Assembly: GCF_034372165.1 (NCBI RefSeq)
Contig: NZ_CP139698.1
Coordinates: forward strand, 2,108,001-2,172,000
Length of the DNA: 64,000 bases
Reading direction: 5' to 3'
DNA from: Christiangramia sp. OXR-203
GTDB lineage: Bacteria; Bacteroidota; Bacteroidia; Flavobacteriales; Flavobacteriaceae
A model generated the notes under the pieces. That model ran no database searches. It had not been told where the DNA came from and worked only from the letters and a program-made list of their open reading frames with translations. Both the position numbers and the translations under genes were made by a program. Shown one piece after another: positions 24,633 to 32,978 of this stretch. How positions within the stretch are numbered: position 1 is the first letter of the stretch; the number at the start of each line of letters is the position of its first letter.

Positions 24633-26420
24633 ATGAACGCATTCCAAGCACTTGGACTGGACGCAGATTTGCTACAGGCCATAAACGACATGGGTTTCGA
24701 AACCCCTAGTGAAGTACAGGAAAAATCAATTCCAATTCTTCTATCTCAGGAAACCGACCTGGTTTCTCTGGCACAAACAGGAACAGGAAAAACCGCAGCT
24801 TTTGGTTTTCCACTTATCCAGAAAATAGATTCCAATTCTAAAAAAACTCAGGCTTTAATCTTATCGCCAACTCGTGAACTGTGTTTACAGATCACCAATG
24901 AGTTAAAGAACTACAGTAAATACAAAAGATCTCTAAATGTTGTTGCCGTTTACGGTGGCGCTAGTATTACAGATCAGGCAAGAGCGATTGAAAGAGGAGC
25001 TCAGATCATAGTTGCAACTCCAGGGAGAATGCAGGATATGATTAGAAGAAACCTCGCAGATATCTCTTCTATTAACTATTGTGTTCTTGATGAGGCAGAT
25101 GAGATGCTTAACATGGGATTCTATGAAGACATCAAAAGCATTCTTTCACACACTCCAAAACATAAAAAGACCTGGTTGTTTTCAGCTACCATGCCTAAGG
25201 AAGTTGCGAAGATCGCTAAGAAGTTCATGACAGATCCTGTTGAGATCACGGTAGGATCAAAAAACATGGGGACTTCTAACGTGACTCATGAATACTACCT
25301 GGTAAATCACAGAAATAGATATGATGCTTTAAAAAGACTAGCAGATGCTAATCCTGATATCTTCTCTGTAATTTTTTGTAGAACAAAAAGAGATACTCAA
25401 AAGGTTGCTGAAAAACTAATCGAAGATGGCTACAACGCTGCTGCACTGCACGGTGATCTTAGCCAGAATCAACGTGACCTGGTTATGAAGAGCTTCAGAA
25501 GCAGACAAATCCAAATGCTGGTAGCTACAGATGTTGCTGCCCGTGGAATTGATGTAGATGATATTACTCACGTAATCAACTACCAGTTGCCAGATGAAAT
25601 AGAAACCTATACTCACCGTAGTGGTAGAACAGGTAGAGCCGGTAAAAGTGGTGTATCTATGGTGATCATTTCCAAAAGTGAGGTTCGTAAGATCCGTACT
25701 ATTGAAAAGATTATTCAGCAGAAATTTGAAGAAAAGCAAATTCCTGATGGAAAAGAGATCTGTAAGATCCAGTTATTCCATTTAGCGAATGATATTAAGA
25801 AAACTGAGATCAATCATGATATTGATCCTTATCTTCCAAATATCAATGAAGCTCTGGAGGATTTCACTAAAGAAGAATTGATCAAAAAATTCTTTTCGGT
25901 TGAGTTTACTCGTTTTTTTAATTATTACCAGAAAGCTCCAGATCTTACTTCAGAATCTGCGGGAGGTAGACCAGAAGTTTCAGAAGGAAATACAAGATAT
26001 TTCATTAATGTTGGTTCGAAAGACGGTTATGACTGGAAAAGTCTTAAAGATTTTCTTACAGGCGAACTAAACCTTGACAGGGATGATATCTTCAAAGTAG
26101 ATTGTAAAGCAAGTTTTTCTTTCTTTAATACAGATGAGAAGCATGCTGATCTAATTCTCAAAACATTTACAGAATACCAGCAAAATGGTAGATATGTGAA
26201 TGTAGAGATCACCAAAGATCAGAAGTCTGATGGCGGCGGTGGTCGTAGAAGAGAAAGAGGCGGTGGCGGTCGTAAAGGCGGCGGAAAAAGCTTTAACGAT
26301 AAAGGCAGCTTCGGAAAAAGACGTAGTAGCTCAGATCGAGGAGACAAAAAAGGCAACCGGAAAGGAAGCCGAAACAAAAATGTCGAGAGTTCTATAAAAA
26401 GAAGAAGATCGAAAGCATAA
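24633..26420 (+). CDS. DEAD-box ATP-dependent RNA helicase (CsdA/DbpA-type)
   Basis: The 595-residue protein has the Q motif GFETPSEVQEKSIP, Walker A AQTGTGKTAAFG (about 47-58), PTRELCLQ, VLDEADEML (DEAD), FSATMP (SAT), and the second RecA domain with VATDVAARGIDVDD and HRSGRTGRAGKSG. Residues about 460-535 form a DbpA-type RNA-binding domain. The last 60 residues are a basic Gly/Arg/Lys/Ser tail (GGGGRRRERGGGGRKGGGK), likely disordered RNA-binding. It should unwind structured RNA in ribosome assembly or at low temperature. The structured leader suggests post-transcriptional control. A strong terminator follows. Confidence 0.95.
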   Translation: MNAFQALGLDADLLQAINDMGFETPSEVQEKSIPILLSQETDLVSLAQTGTGKTAAFGFPLIQKIDSNSKKTQALILSPTRELCLQITNELKNYSKYKRSLNVVAVYGGASITDQARAIERGAQIIVATPGRMQDMIRRNLADISSINYCVLDEADEMLNMGFYEDIKSILSHTPKHKKTWLFSATMPKEVAKIAKKFMTDPVEITVGSKNMGTSNVTHEYYLVNHRNRYDALKRLADANPDIFSVIFCRTKRDTQKVAEKLIEDGYNAAALHGDLSQNQRDLVMKSFRSRQIQMLVATDVAARGIDVDDITHVINYQLPDEIETYTHRSGRTGRAGKSGVSMVIISKSEVRKIRTIEKIIQQKFEEKQIPDGKEICKIQLFHLANDIKKTEINHDIDPYLPNINEALEDFTKEELIKKFFSVEFTRFFNYYQKAPDLTSESAGGRPEVSEGNTRYFINVGSKDGYDWKSLKDFLTGELNLDRDDIFKVDCKASFSFFNTDEKHADLILKTFTEYQQNGRYVNVEITKDQKSDGGGGRRRERGGGGRKGGGKSFNDKGSFGKRRSSSDRGDKKGNRKGSRNKNVESSIKRRRSKA

Positions 26421-26428
26421 AATAAAAG

Positions 26429-26461
26429 GTGCCAAACTTAGTTTAAGTTTGGCACTGTTTT
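26429..26461 (+). terminator. Terminator of the DEAD-box helicase gene
   Basis: GTGCCAAACTTA (26429-26440) and TAAGTTTGGCAC (26444-26455) form a perfect 12-bp stem with a 3-base loop followed by TGTTTTTT. Confidence 0.9.
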
Positions 26462-26495
26462 TTATGAAGATTTTCTATTTTTAGGCTCGATTGCT

Positions 26496-27254
26496 ATGAA
26501 GACTTATTTACCCCTATTATTTTTTCTAATTACAGGTATCTTATCTGCACAGGAAGTGGATATCGTTGCCGGTACGGTAATGAACGCGGCTAATGACAAG
26601 CCAATTGAAAATGTACATATTGTGAACCTTAACCAGGTTAAAGGTTCCACTACTGGTGAGGAAGGGGAATTCAAACTTCAGGCAACCGTTAATGACACTT
26701 TATATTTCTCTTACCTGGGATTTAGATCGATTAGAGTTCGAGTCACCAATGACTGGCTTAAGTACGGAAATGTAAAGGTTAAGATGACCGAGCTGGGTTT
26801 TGATCTTGAAGAAGTAACGGTTACTTCCAATAATCTAACAGGTTACCTCGAAATCGACGCTAAGAACATTCCCATATATGATAATTACCGCTATAGCATT
26901 TCTGGTTTAAATTCTGGATATGAAGGTGGTGACAAATCTCCTAATGCTGTAACAAAGGCATTACGCTCCCTTTCCAATCCTGCAGATCTTGTCTATAATA
27001 TATTTGGCGCGAGACCAAAACAGATGCGGAAACTCAGGGAGATGAAGAAGGATGAAGATATTAAAGATCTCCTTCGGAATAAGTTTGATCGGGAAACCTT
27101 AATGGCTTTATTACAGGTAAACCGGGCTGAAATTGATGAGATCCTGAATAATTGTAACTATTCTGAAGATTTTATGCGTACAGCAAATGATCTGCAAATT
27201 TTAAATGCAATCAACGGGTGTTACGAAGAATACAAAGTTCTTCAGAAGAATTAG
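26496..27254 (+). CDS. Carboxypeptidase-like regulatory domain protein, exported
   Basis: The 252-residue protein has a signal peptide (MKTYLPLLFFLITGILSAQ), then a CarboxypepD_reg-like beta-sandwich (about 22-105) with the typical IVAGTVMNAANDKPIENVHI, GSTTGEEGEFKL and LYFSYLGFRSIRV. This is the domain that heads many Bacteroidota TonB-dependent receptors. The C-terminal half (about 140-252) is helical and unassigned. There is no barrel, so it is a stand-alone exported protein of unknown role. It overlaps the stop of the convergent SRPBCC gene by 4 bases. Confidence 0.8.
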   Translation: MKTYLPLLFFLITGILSAQEVDIVAGTVMNAANDKPIENVHIVNLNQVKGSTTGEEGEFKLQATVNDTLYFSYLGFRSIRVRVTNDWLKYGNVKVKMTELGFDLEEVTVTSNNLTGYLEIDAKNIPIYDNYRYSISGLNSGYEGGDKSPNAVTKALRSLSNPADLVYNIFGARPKQMRKLREMKKDEDIKDLLRNKFDRETLMALLQVNRAEIDEILNNCNYSEDFMRTANDLQILNAINGCYEEYKVLQKN

Positions 27255-27781
27255 CGATTTTCTAGAATTTGTTTTAATTCCTTTAATCCCAGATCCAGGT
27301 TATTTCCCATAGCTTTTTCAGGAGAATAAAAAATACTAATGATTGTAAGCGGGAATGCAAGGTTTCCTCTGGTTCCCCATACCATCTTGGTCTTCTCACT
27401 GTCCAGTTCCTTAACACCTATATACGTAAGAGCATTGACCTTGACCGGTTTAATAAAAAGTATCTTGGTTTCAAAAACCCTACCCTGCTTGGTCTTTACT
27501 ATCTTCTGTATTCCTTCTCCTACTTTATTATTACCTTTCCAGTAGAAAGAGGCACCTTCCTTACCGTCTGGTCCTTTATATTTTAATACTGCATTCGGAT
27601 CACGCTGAAACAAGGGATTCCATAAAGGTTGATTTTTCAGCTGACGAACAAAACCATAGACTTCTTCTCTTGACTTATTGATCACCACAGTCCTGCTAAC
27701 ATCAAAGTCTTTTTTAGCCCATGCGTGCAGAAACGCGAAAAAAGTAATTAAGGCAATAATTAAGTAGAAAAACAGGGTCAT
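27251..27781 (-). CDS. SRPBCC-family protein with N-terminal membrane anchor
   Basis: The 176-residue protein has an N-terminal hydrophobic segment (about 3-20), followed by a START/Bet v 1-like SRPBCC domain beginning FDVSRTVVINKSREEVYGFV and including NPLFQRDPN and KTKMVWGTRGN. This is the polyketide-cyclase/lipid-binding class that usually holds a hydrophobic ligand. The ligand cannot be predicted. Its stop region overlaps the convergent upstream gene by 4 bp. Confidence 0.83.
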   Translation of the reverse strand: MTLFFYLIIALITFFAFLHAWAKKDFDVSRTVVINKSREEVYGFVRQLKNQPLWNPLFQRDPNAVLKYKGPDGKEGASFYWKGNNKVGEGIQKIVKTKQGRVFETKILFIKPVKVNALTYIGVKELDSEKTKMVWGTRGNLAFPLTIISIFYSPEKAMGNNLDLGLKELKQILENR

Positions 27782-27814
27782 TGTTCAGCTTTAGGATTTA
27801 AAAGTTACGAATAT

Positions 27815-28468
27815 TTACTGATTACGGAAACGTTCAATAATCTCCTCTGAATTTTTAATGGTTTTCTTTGTCCATGCCATTCTGACCTCCTGCATTCGTT
27901 CTTTAGAAAACTGCCAATCTACATTAGAAACATCAAGCTTTTCCCTTAGAGACTGAAGTATGATCGCAGCAGAAACTGAAATATTAAGACTTTCAGTAAA
28001 CCCGTACATAGGAATTTTAATACTTGTATCTGCCTCTCTAAGAATTTCTTCTGAAAGTCCATTTTGTTCTGTTCCAAAAAATATGGCGGAAGGTTTTGTA
28101 ATATCAAAATCTGCCAGCATTGTTGAATCATTATGAGGTGTGGTGGCTACGATCTGGTAACCCTGTTGCCTTAATTCATGCAGGCATTCCCGAGAAGTAT
28201 TATATCGATGCACGTCTACCCACTTCTGCGCACCCATGGCAATTTCCTTGTCGATTCGCCTGGGCAGGTTCTCTTCTATAATATGTAAGTTCTGGATCCC
28301 GAATACATCACAACTGCGAACCACTGCACTGGTGTTATGTAATTGATATACATCCTGGGCTACTACGGTAAAATGATCTGTTCTTTGATTCAGAACTTTT
28401 TCGAAGAGATCGATCCTTCGATCGGTCAACAATCCCTGTAGATGTTCAAGTAATTTCTGGTCGGTCAT
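27815..28468 (-). CDS. TrmH-family tRNA/rRNA 2'-O-methyltransferase
   Basis: The 217-residue SpoU-class SPOUT methyltransferase shows motif 1 as HNTSAVVRSCDVFGIQ (about 42-57, with the catalytic Arg), motif 2 as AIFFGTEQNGLSEEIL and motif 3 as IPMYGFTESLNISVSAAIIL, which form the SAM-binding knot. The length and the absence of an N-terminal substrate domain suit TrmH (Gm18 of tRNA), but related rRNA enzymes cannot be excluded. It is monocistronic. Confidence 0.9.
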   Translation of the reverse strand: MTDQKLLEHLQGLLTDRRIDLFEKVLNQRTDHFTVVAQDVYQLHNTSAVVRSCDVFGIQNLHIIEENLPRRIDKEIAMGAQKWVDVHRYNTSRECLHELRQQGYQIVATTPHNDSTMLADFDITKPSAIFFGTEQNGLSEEILREADTSIKIPMYGFTESLNISVSAAIILQSLREKLDVSNVDWQFSKERMQEVRMAWTKKTIKNSEEIIERFRNQ

Positions 28469-28499
28469 GGCCGTACTAAATTATAAAAACTGCGCTCTT

Positions 28500-28529
28500 T
28501 TTGGAGCTTTTCGCCTTCATTTATCTTTG
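28500..28529 (+). promoter_or_regulatory. Promoter of the sirtuin-purB gene run
   Basis: TTTG (28500-28503) and TATCTTTG (28522-28529) are separated by 18 bases. Transcription would start near 28536, leaving a leader of about 150 nt with CTGATAA (28545-28551) complementary to TTATCAG (28612-28618) and a local TTCAAT/ATTGAA hairpin (28561-28580). Confidence 0.65.
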
Positions 28530-28688
28530 CTACCTGAATTATTTCTGATAACACCTGATTTTCAATAATTAATAATTGAATAATTCAAAGTTAGCTGGAG
28601 TTACAGAGCAATTATCAGGATGCTTAATTAAATATTCTTTGTATTTTATAAATTGAAGCTGGCATCATCAGTCAGAAACCTAAAAAAA

Positions 28689-29366
28689 ATGAAGAAAATA
28701 GTTGTTTTAAGCGGAGCTGGAATAAGTGCTGAAAGTGGCTTAAAAACTTTCAGAGATGAAAACGGTTTATGGGAAGGTCATGACGTTATGGAAGTTGCCT
28801 CACCAATGGCGTGGGAAAATAATCGAGAATTAGTGCTGGATTTTTATAATCAAAGGAGAAGACAACTTCTTCAAGTAGAACCGAATGCCGCTCACTATGC
28901 TCTAGTAGAGCTTGAAAAGAAATATGAAGTACAGATCATTACACAAAATGTTGATGATCTACATGAACGAGCCGGCAGCTCGAATGTTTTACATCTTCAT
29001 GGAGAATTGCTAAAAGCCAGAAGTACTTTCGATGAAAACCTGGTCGTGGACTGGAGAAAAGATATTCGAAATGGAGATTTCTGCGAGCATAATAAACAAC
29101 TAAGGCCTCATATTGTTTGGTTTGGTGAAGCCGTTCCAATGTTTGAAAAGGCGGTAGATCATTGTACGACGGCAGATATTCTTATCATTGTAGGTACTTC
29201 CATGCAGGTCTACCCCGCTGCCGGACTTGTTGACTTTATTCCGAAGAAATGTCCTGTATATTTTGTCGATCCCAAACCTAATATTAGTGAAAATGCATCA
29301 CTTCAAATTATAAGTAAGAAGGCCGTTGAAGGTATTCCAAAGGTTGTAGCACAATTATTAGCTTAA
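28689..29366 (+). CDS. NAD-dependent protein deacylase, sirtuin (CobB/SIRT5-like)
   Basis: I place the start at the ATG at 28689 (MKKIVVLSGAGISAESGL) because the upstream in-frame TTG at 28653 adds residues that do not belong to the family. The NAD-binding GAGISAESG, TQNVDDLHERAG with HLHGEL (catalytic His) and GTSMQVYPAAGL are present. FYNQRRR contains the YxxR pair that in CobB and SIRT5 recognises acidic acyl-lysines such as succinyl-lysine. The four zinc cysteines of CobB are missing: the loop between HGELLKARS and RPHIVWFGE has a single Cys. The stop overlaps the next start. Confidence 0.9.
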   Translation: MKKIVVLSGAGISAESGLKTFRDENGLWEGHDVMEVASPMAWENNRELVLDFYNQRRRQLLQVEPNAAHYALVELEKKYEVQIITQNVDDLHERAGSSNVLHLHGELLKARSTFDENLVVDWRKDIRNGDFCEHNKQLRPHIVWFGEAVPMFEKAVDHCTTADILIIVGTSMQVYPAAGLVDFIPKKCPVYFVDPKPNISENASLQIISKKAVEGIPKVVAQLLA

Positions 29367-29902
29367 TGCAAAGAGTTGAGAAAATTCTGGAAAACACCAG
29401 TTTGAAACTTGCTTCCCGTAAGCATGCTGCAGAATTAGTACTAACTAATAATCTTTTACCACAAACCATAGAATTCATCAAGCTCCCTCAGGAATTATCA
29501 ATGAAGGCATGGATGATAATTGAGATAATTGGACGTGATAATGTTGAAATACTGGGTGAATTTATTCCTGACATTGTTAATAATGGGAAAATGTATTCAG
29601 ATAGCTCTTCCAAAAGATGTATTATGAAAATAATCAGTTTTCTGGTTGATTCACATTTCCATAGTAATTCTTCAATTCATTTTCATCATGCTGAAAAAAA
29701 AGAAGTTATTCGGCTTTCCTTCCAATATTTAATGAACGATGAGAAAACTGCAGTAAAAGTTTTTGCCATGCAGAATATTTATGATCTCAGAAATGAAAAA
29801 AAATGGATTGAAACTGAATTAAAAGCGCTTCTGGAAAAGAATATTTCTACCTCAACTCCGGGGTATAGATCACGGGCTTTGAAGATCCTGAGGAAATTGT
29901 AG
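29366..29902 (+). CDS. Uncharacterised helical (HEAT-like) protein upstream of purB
   Basis: The 178-residue, all-helical, soluble protein starts MQRVEKILENTSLKLASRKHAAEL. Repeated amphipathic helices of about 35 residues (for example KAWMIIEIIGRDNVEIL and KVFAMQNIYDLRNEK) suggest an alpha-solenoid. No catalytic motif is seen. Its start overlaps the sirtuin stop (TAATG) and purB follows 61 bp later, so the three may be co-transcribed. Homologues are sometimes mislabelled as adenylosuccinate lyase because of this position; nothing in the sequence supports that. Confidence 0.75.
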   Translation: MQRVEKILENTSLKLASRKHAAELVLTNNLLPQTIEFIKLPQELSMKAWMIIEIIGRDNVEILGEFIPDIVNNGKMYSDSSSKRCIMKIISFLVDSHFHSNSSIHFHHAEKKEVIRLSFQYLMNDEKTAVKVFAMQNIYDLRNEKKWIETELKALLEKNISTSTPGYRSRALKILRKL

Positions 29903-29963
29903 CATCTGTTTTTTAGTCAATCAGGAAGAAGTATCTTTATGCTTTAATTTTTAAAACCAAGAA

Positions 29964-31301
29964 ATGACATCGCTCTCTGCAGTATCTCCAATAGATGGAA
30001 GGTACAGATCCAAAACCAAGCAACTTTCAGCATACTTTAGTGAAGAAGCATTGATACGTTATCGTATCCTGGTCGAAGTAGAATATTTTATAGCACTGTA
30101 CGAAGAGGGCTTACCTCAACTTCGGGATGTAAATTCCGCACACTTCCCAAAGCTAAGAGAGCTGTATCAAAATTTCACTTCGATCGATGCTCAGGCTATC
30201 AAGAAAATCGAAAAAGTGACTAATCATGATGTGAAAGCAGTAGAATATTTCTTGAAAGAGGAATTCGAAAAACTGGGAATGCAGGATTCGAAGGAATTTA
30301 TTCATTTCGGTCTTACCTCACAGGATATCAACAACACGGCGATTCCGTTGAGCTTAAAGGAGGCTACGGAAGAAGTGTATCTACCAGAACTGGATGAAAT
30401 TGTAAAAAAACTGGAATCCCTGGTTGAAGAATGGAAAGATATTCCACTCCTGGCCCGTACTCACGGTCAACCGGCTTCACCTACCCGACTTGGAAAAGAA
30501 ATTCAGGTTTTTGTCGTTCGAATCAAAGAGCAGCTAAAATTTTTAAAAAATATTCCACACGCAGCTAAATTTGGAGGAGCAACCGGGAATTTCAACGCTC
30601 ACAAAGTAGCGTACCCAAATACCGACTGGAAAGCTTTTGGACAGAATTTTGTCGAATCGAAACTGAAGCTTCACCACTCCTTCCCTACTACACAGATAGA
30701 ACATTATGATCATGCGGCATCATTATTTGATGCTTTCAAACGCATTAATAATATTCTGCTGGATCTCGATCGCGATATCTGGACTTATATTTCGATGGAT
30801 TACTTTAAACAGAAGATTAAAAAAGGTGAGATTGGTTCTTCAGCTATGCCACATAAAGTAAATCCTATAGATTTTGAAAATTCCGAAGGAAATCTTGGAA
30901 TTGCCAATGCGATATTCGAACATCTTTCAGCAAAATTACCGGTAAGCAGACTACAACGTGATCTAACCGATAGTACAGTTCTAAGGAACATTGGAGTTCC
31001 AATGGGTCATACGATCATCGCTTTTAAATCGACTTTGAAAGGGCTTAACAAATTGCTTTTAAATGAAGATAAACTACATGCAGATCTTGAGAATAACTGG
31101 GCGGTTGCTGCTGAAGCGATTCAGACGATCCTAAGAAGAGAAGGTTATAAAAATCCTTATGAAGCTTTAAAAGGTCTTACGAGAACTAATGAAAGAATTA
31201 CTAAAGAAAGTATTTCCAGATTTATAGACGAGTTGGACGTCACTGAAGAAGTTCGAACTGAGCTTTATAAGATAACACCACAGAATTACACTGGAATCTA
31301 A
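29964..31301 (+). CDS. purB: Adenylosuccinate lyase
   Basis: The 445-residue member of the fumarase/aspartase superfamily has SPIDGRYRSK (about 8-17), HFGLTSQDINNTA, ARTHGQPASPTRLGKE (general acid His) and the flexible signature loop GSSAMPHKVNPIDFENSEG containing the catalytic Ser. It cleaves SAICAR and adenylosuccinate in purine biosynthesis. It is of E. coli PurB type by the SPIDGRY opening. A strong terminator follows. Confidence 0.97.
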   Translation: MTSLSAVSPIDGRYRSKTKQLSAYFSEEALIRYRILVEVEYFIALYEEGLPQLRDVNSAHFPKLRELYQNFTSIDAQAIKKIEKVTNHDVKAVEYFLKEEFEKLGMQDSKEFIHFGLTSQDINNTAIPLSLKEATEEVYLPELDEIVKKLESLVEEWKDIPLLARTHGQPASPTRLGKEIQVFVVRIKEQLKFLKNIPHAAKFGGATGNFNAHKVAYPNTDWKAFGQNFVESKLKLHHSFPTTQIEHYDHAASLFDAFKRINNILLDLDRDIWTYISMDYFKQKIKKGEIGSSAMPHKVNPIDFENSEGNLGIANAIFEHLSAKLPVSRLQRDLTDSTVLRNIGVPMGHTIIAFKSTLKGLNKLLLNEDKLHADLENNWAVAAEAIQTILRREGYKNPYEALKGLTRTNERITKESISRFIDELDVTEEVRTELYKITPQNYTGI

Positions 31302-31322
31302 ATTATTCATTTTAAATCATAA

Positions 31323-31355
31323 AAAAAGCCTCCGGACGTTCCGGAGGCTTTTTCT
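31323..31355. terminator. Bidirectional terminator between purB and the DUF4252 operon
   Basis: AAAAGCCTCCGGA and TCCGGAGGCTTTTT form a GC-rich stem with a CGT loop. It follows purB on the plus strand and lies 34 bases past the stop of the minus-strand operon. Confidence 0.9.
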
Positions 31356-31388
31356 TTCAACTAACTAAAAAAATTACTGTTTAGTAAT

Positions 31389-31982
31389 CTACAATGTGTC
31401 TGCAGATGTTTCCATTTCAACTTCAGTCGTATCTTTTTGCTTCGGTTTAGAATTCCCGAAGATATCGATCACTCCTTTTATTCCGCCAGTATTGATATCT
31501 TCAGATTTTAATGATCTCATCATTTCCATGATCTTTTCAGGATCCATATTTTCGCCTAATACCCGAGCAACTCCCAGTCCTTTGTCATTATCATATCCAT
31601 ATACAATGAGTTCATCAATAGCATCTTCCTCACCAATGAAGTAAAGCGCCGCCTTGCGATCACTACCACCATATCGCATTAATAACTGGTATTTCTCATC
31701 CTGGAAGATCTCATCCAGTTTAAGTTTTTCTTCTTCAAATTTTTGAGGATTCTCATCTTTTTCAAGAGCCAGTACATTTATTTTCTTGATAGTTTCCATG
31801 GTAGACTTTTGCTCTTCATCAAGTGCATCTGCATTGGTAAATAAGCTGGTAGGAACATCTACAGCGAGAAAGTCGGTGTCCTGCTGATTCTCTACATAAT
31901 ATTTCTGTAAAGATTTTTCGTTATTACAGGATACTGCAAGTAAGGTAATGGTGCTTAAGACTAATAATTTGATTGATTTCAT
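31389..31982 (-). CDS. DUF4252 domain-containing lipoprotein
   Basis: The 197-residue protein has a lipoprotein signal peptide (MKSIKLLVLSTITLLAVSC, lipobox Cys19). The body has the DUF4252 pattern of a small mixed domain with LMRYGGSDRKAALYFIGEE and MEMMRSLKSEDI, and an acidic, disordered tail. Function is unknown; in Bacteroidota the family regularly sits in operons headed by an ECF sigma factor and anti-sigma factor, as here. It is the fourth gene of that operon, 4 bp after a second DUF4252 paralogue. Confidence 0.82.
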   Translation of the reverse strand: MKSIKLLVLSTITLLAVSCNNEKSLQKYYVENQQDTDFLAVDVPTSLFTNADALDEEQKSTMETIKKINVLALEKDENPQKFEEEKLKLDEIFQDEKYQLLMRYGGSDRKAALYFIGEEDAIDELIVYGYDNDKGLGVARVLGENMDPEKIMEMMRSLKSEDINTGGIKGVIDIFGNSKPKQKDTTEVEMETSADTL

Positions 31983-31986
31983 AAGA

Positions 31987-32514
31987 TTAAGATTTTTTGT
32001 TCGCTTTCTTTAATTCTTCGGCTCCCGGAACTTTCAGGTCTGCTGTTAATTTTGACAATTGTGAAAGATCGATCTGGCCCGTAATGCTAAGAATAATGTT
32101 CATAGGTTCCGATCCTTCTGTTCCTTCAAGAAACATAAAAAGTTCGCTTACATAATTATCGTTCTTCCCAGGTAGAGAATAAAATTTTATATTCTTGCCA
32201 TCGTCATTCACTCGCATTAACTCTTCAAGACTTCCTTTAGCCAGGTAAGATTTAACATCACTTGACATTTGAGACATCACCTTAGGGTTTGATGACTTAT
32301 AGATCTGGATTCTTTCGAGATTCTCTATAAGCTTCATATACTGCTGTGATTCAGGATCATTTTCACTGAGATCTACTTTAGCCAGCATTTTAAACATTTT
32401 ACTGGTCATCACCATCGCATCAACTTCTTTCATATTTTCATACTTCTCGAAGTTTTGAGCCTGGGTAAACATTGGAGCTGCAGCTAACAGCAGGGCAATT
32501 ACTAACTTATTCAT
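31987..32514 (-). CDS. DUF4252 domain-containing exported protein
   Basis: The 175-residue protein has a cleavable signal peptide (MNKLVIALLLAAAPMFTQA) and no lipobox Cys. The DUF4252 region includes YLAKGSLEELMRVNDDGKNIKFYSLPG and NIILSITGQIDLSQLSKLTADLKVPGAEEL. It is a paralogue of the following lipoprotein: the same domain, but periplasmic and not lipid-anchored. It begins 11 bp after the anti-sigma gene. It may be a stress or sensing component of the ECF system (inference from context). Confidence 0.82.
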   Translation of the reverse strand: MNKLVIALLLAAAPMFTQAQNFEKYENMKEVDAMVMTSKMFKMLAKVDLSENDPESQQYMKLIENLERIQIYKSSNPKVMSQMSSDVKSYLAKGSLEELMRVNDDGKNIKFYSLPGKNDNYVSELFMFLEGTEGSEPMNIILSITGQIDLSQLSKLTADLKVPGAEELKKANKKS

Positions 32515-32525
32515 GATTTATAGAT

Positions 32526-32978
32526 TTAGTTTAATTCAATTATTTGATTCTTAGTTTTATTAAATTCCTGCAAGTAAACAAGGTCTGAGGTGCCTTCATT
32601 CATCATTGCTGAAACCATTTTCAAGGTTTGCTTCGTCTTTTCCAAAGCTTGCTCCTGTTCGGTAACAGAACTCATTTCCGTAGTTGTTAATGAGGGTTGT
32701 GACTGGTTGAAGTAAAAAAGACCCAAAGCAACGATAATCACCGCAGCTATTGAAGTCCATGCAAACCTGTAGTTTTTCCTTTCTAGTTCTATAGGCTCAT
32801 TCTCCGTAAATGTTGTTTTAATCTGTTGTGATTGAAATTTGAAAAGCAATGCATACGCTTCCAAATGTTCAGGAATTTCTTCCTGACTAAAATATTCTCT
32901 TAATTCCCTTTCTTCGGCAAGAGTTGTCTCACCTTGCTCATACCGACTGAGTAATCTTTCTATTTTATTTAATTCCAT
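32526..32978 (-). CDS. Putative membrane anti-sigma factor
   Basis: The 150-residue protein has a helical cytoplasmic part (about 1-65; LSRYEQGETTLAEERELREYF is typical of Bacteroidota anti-sigma N-termini), one transmembrane helix (about 74-92) and a short periplasmic tail rich in Glu/Lys. Its start overlaps the sigma gene by 14 bp, a strong sign of translational coupling of a sigma/anti-sigma pair. The HxxxCxxC zinc motif of ZAS factors is absent. Confidence 0.8.
   Translation of the reverse strand: MELNKIERLLSRYEQGETTLAEERELREYFSQEEIPEHLEAYALLFKFQSQQIKTTFTENEPIELERKNYRFAWTSIAAVIIVALGLFYFNQSQPSLTTTEMSSVTEQEQALEKTKQTLKMVSAMMNEGTSDLVYLQEFNKTKNQIIELN

Noticed and set aside
28653-28688. TTG start for the sirtuin
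   Set aside because: The ATG at 28689 begins exactly at the conserved KKIVVLSGAGIS; the upstream residues are not family-like.
29366-29902. Second adenylosuccinate lyase gene
   Set aside because: No PurB signature or active-site residues; the resemblance is only positional.
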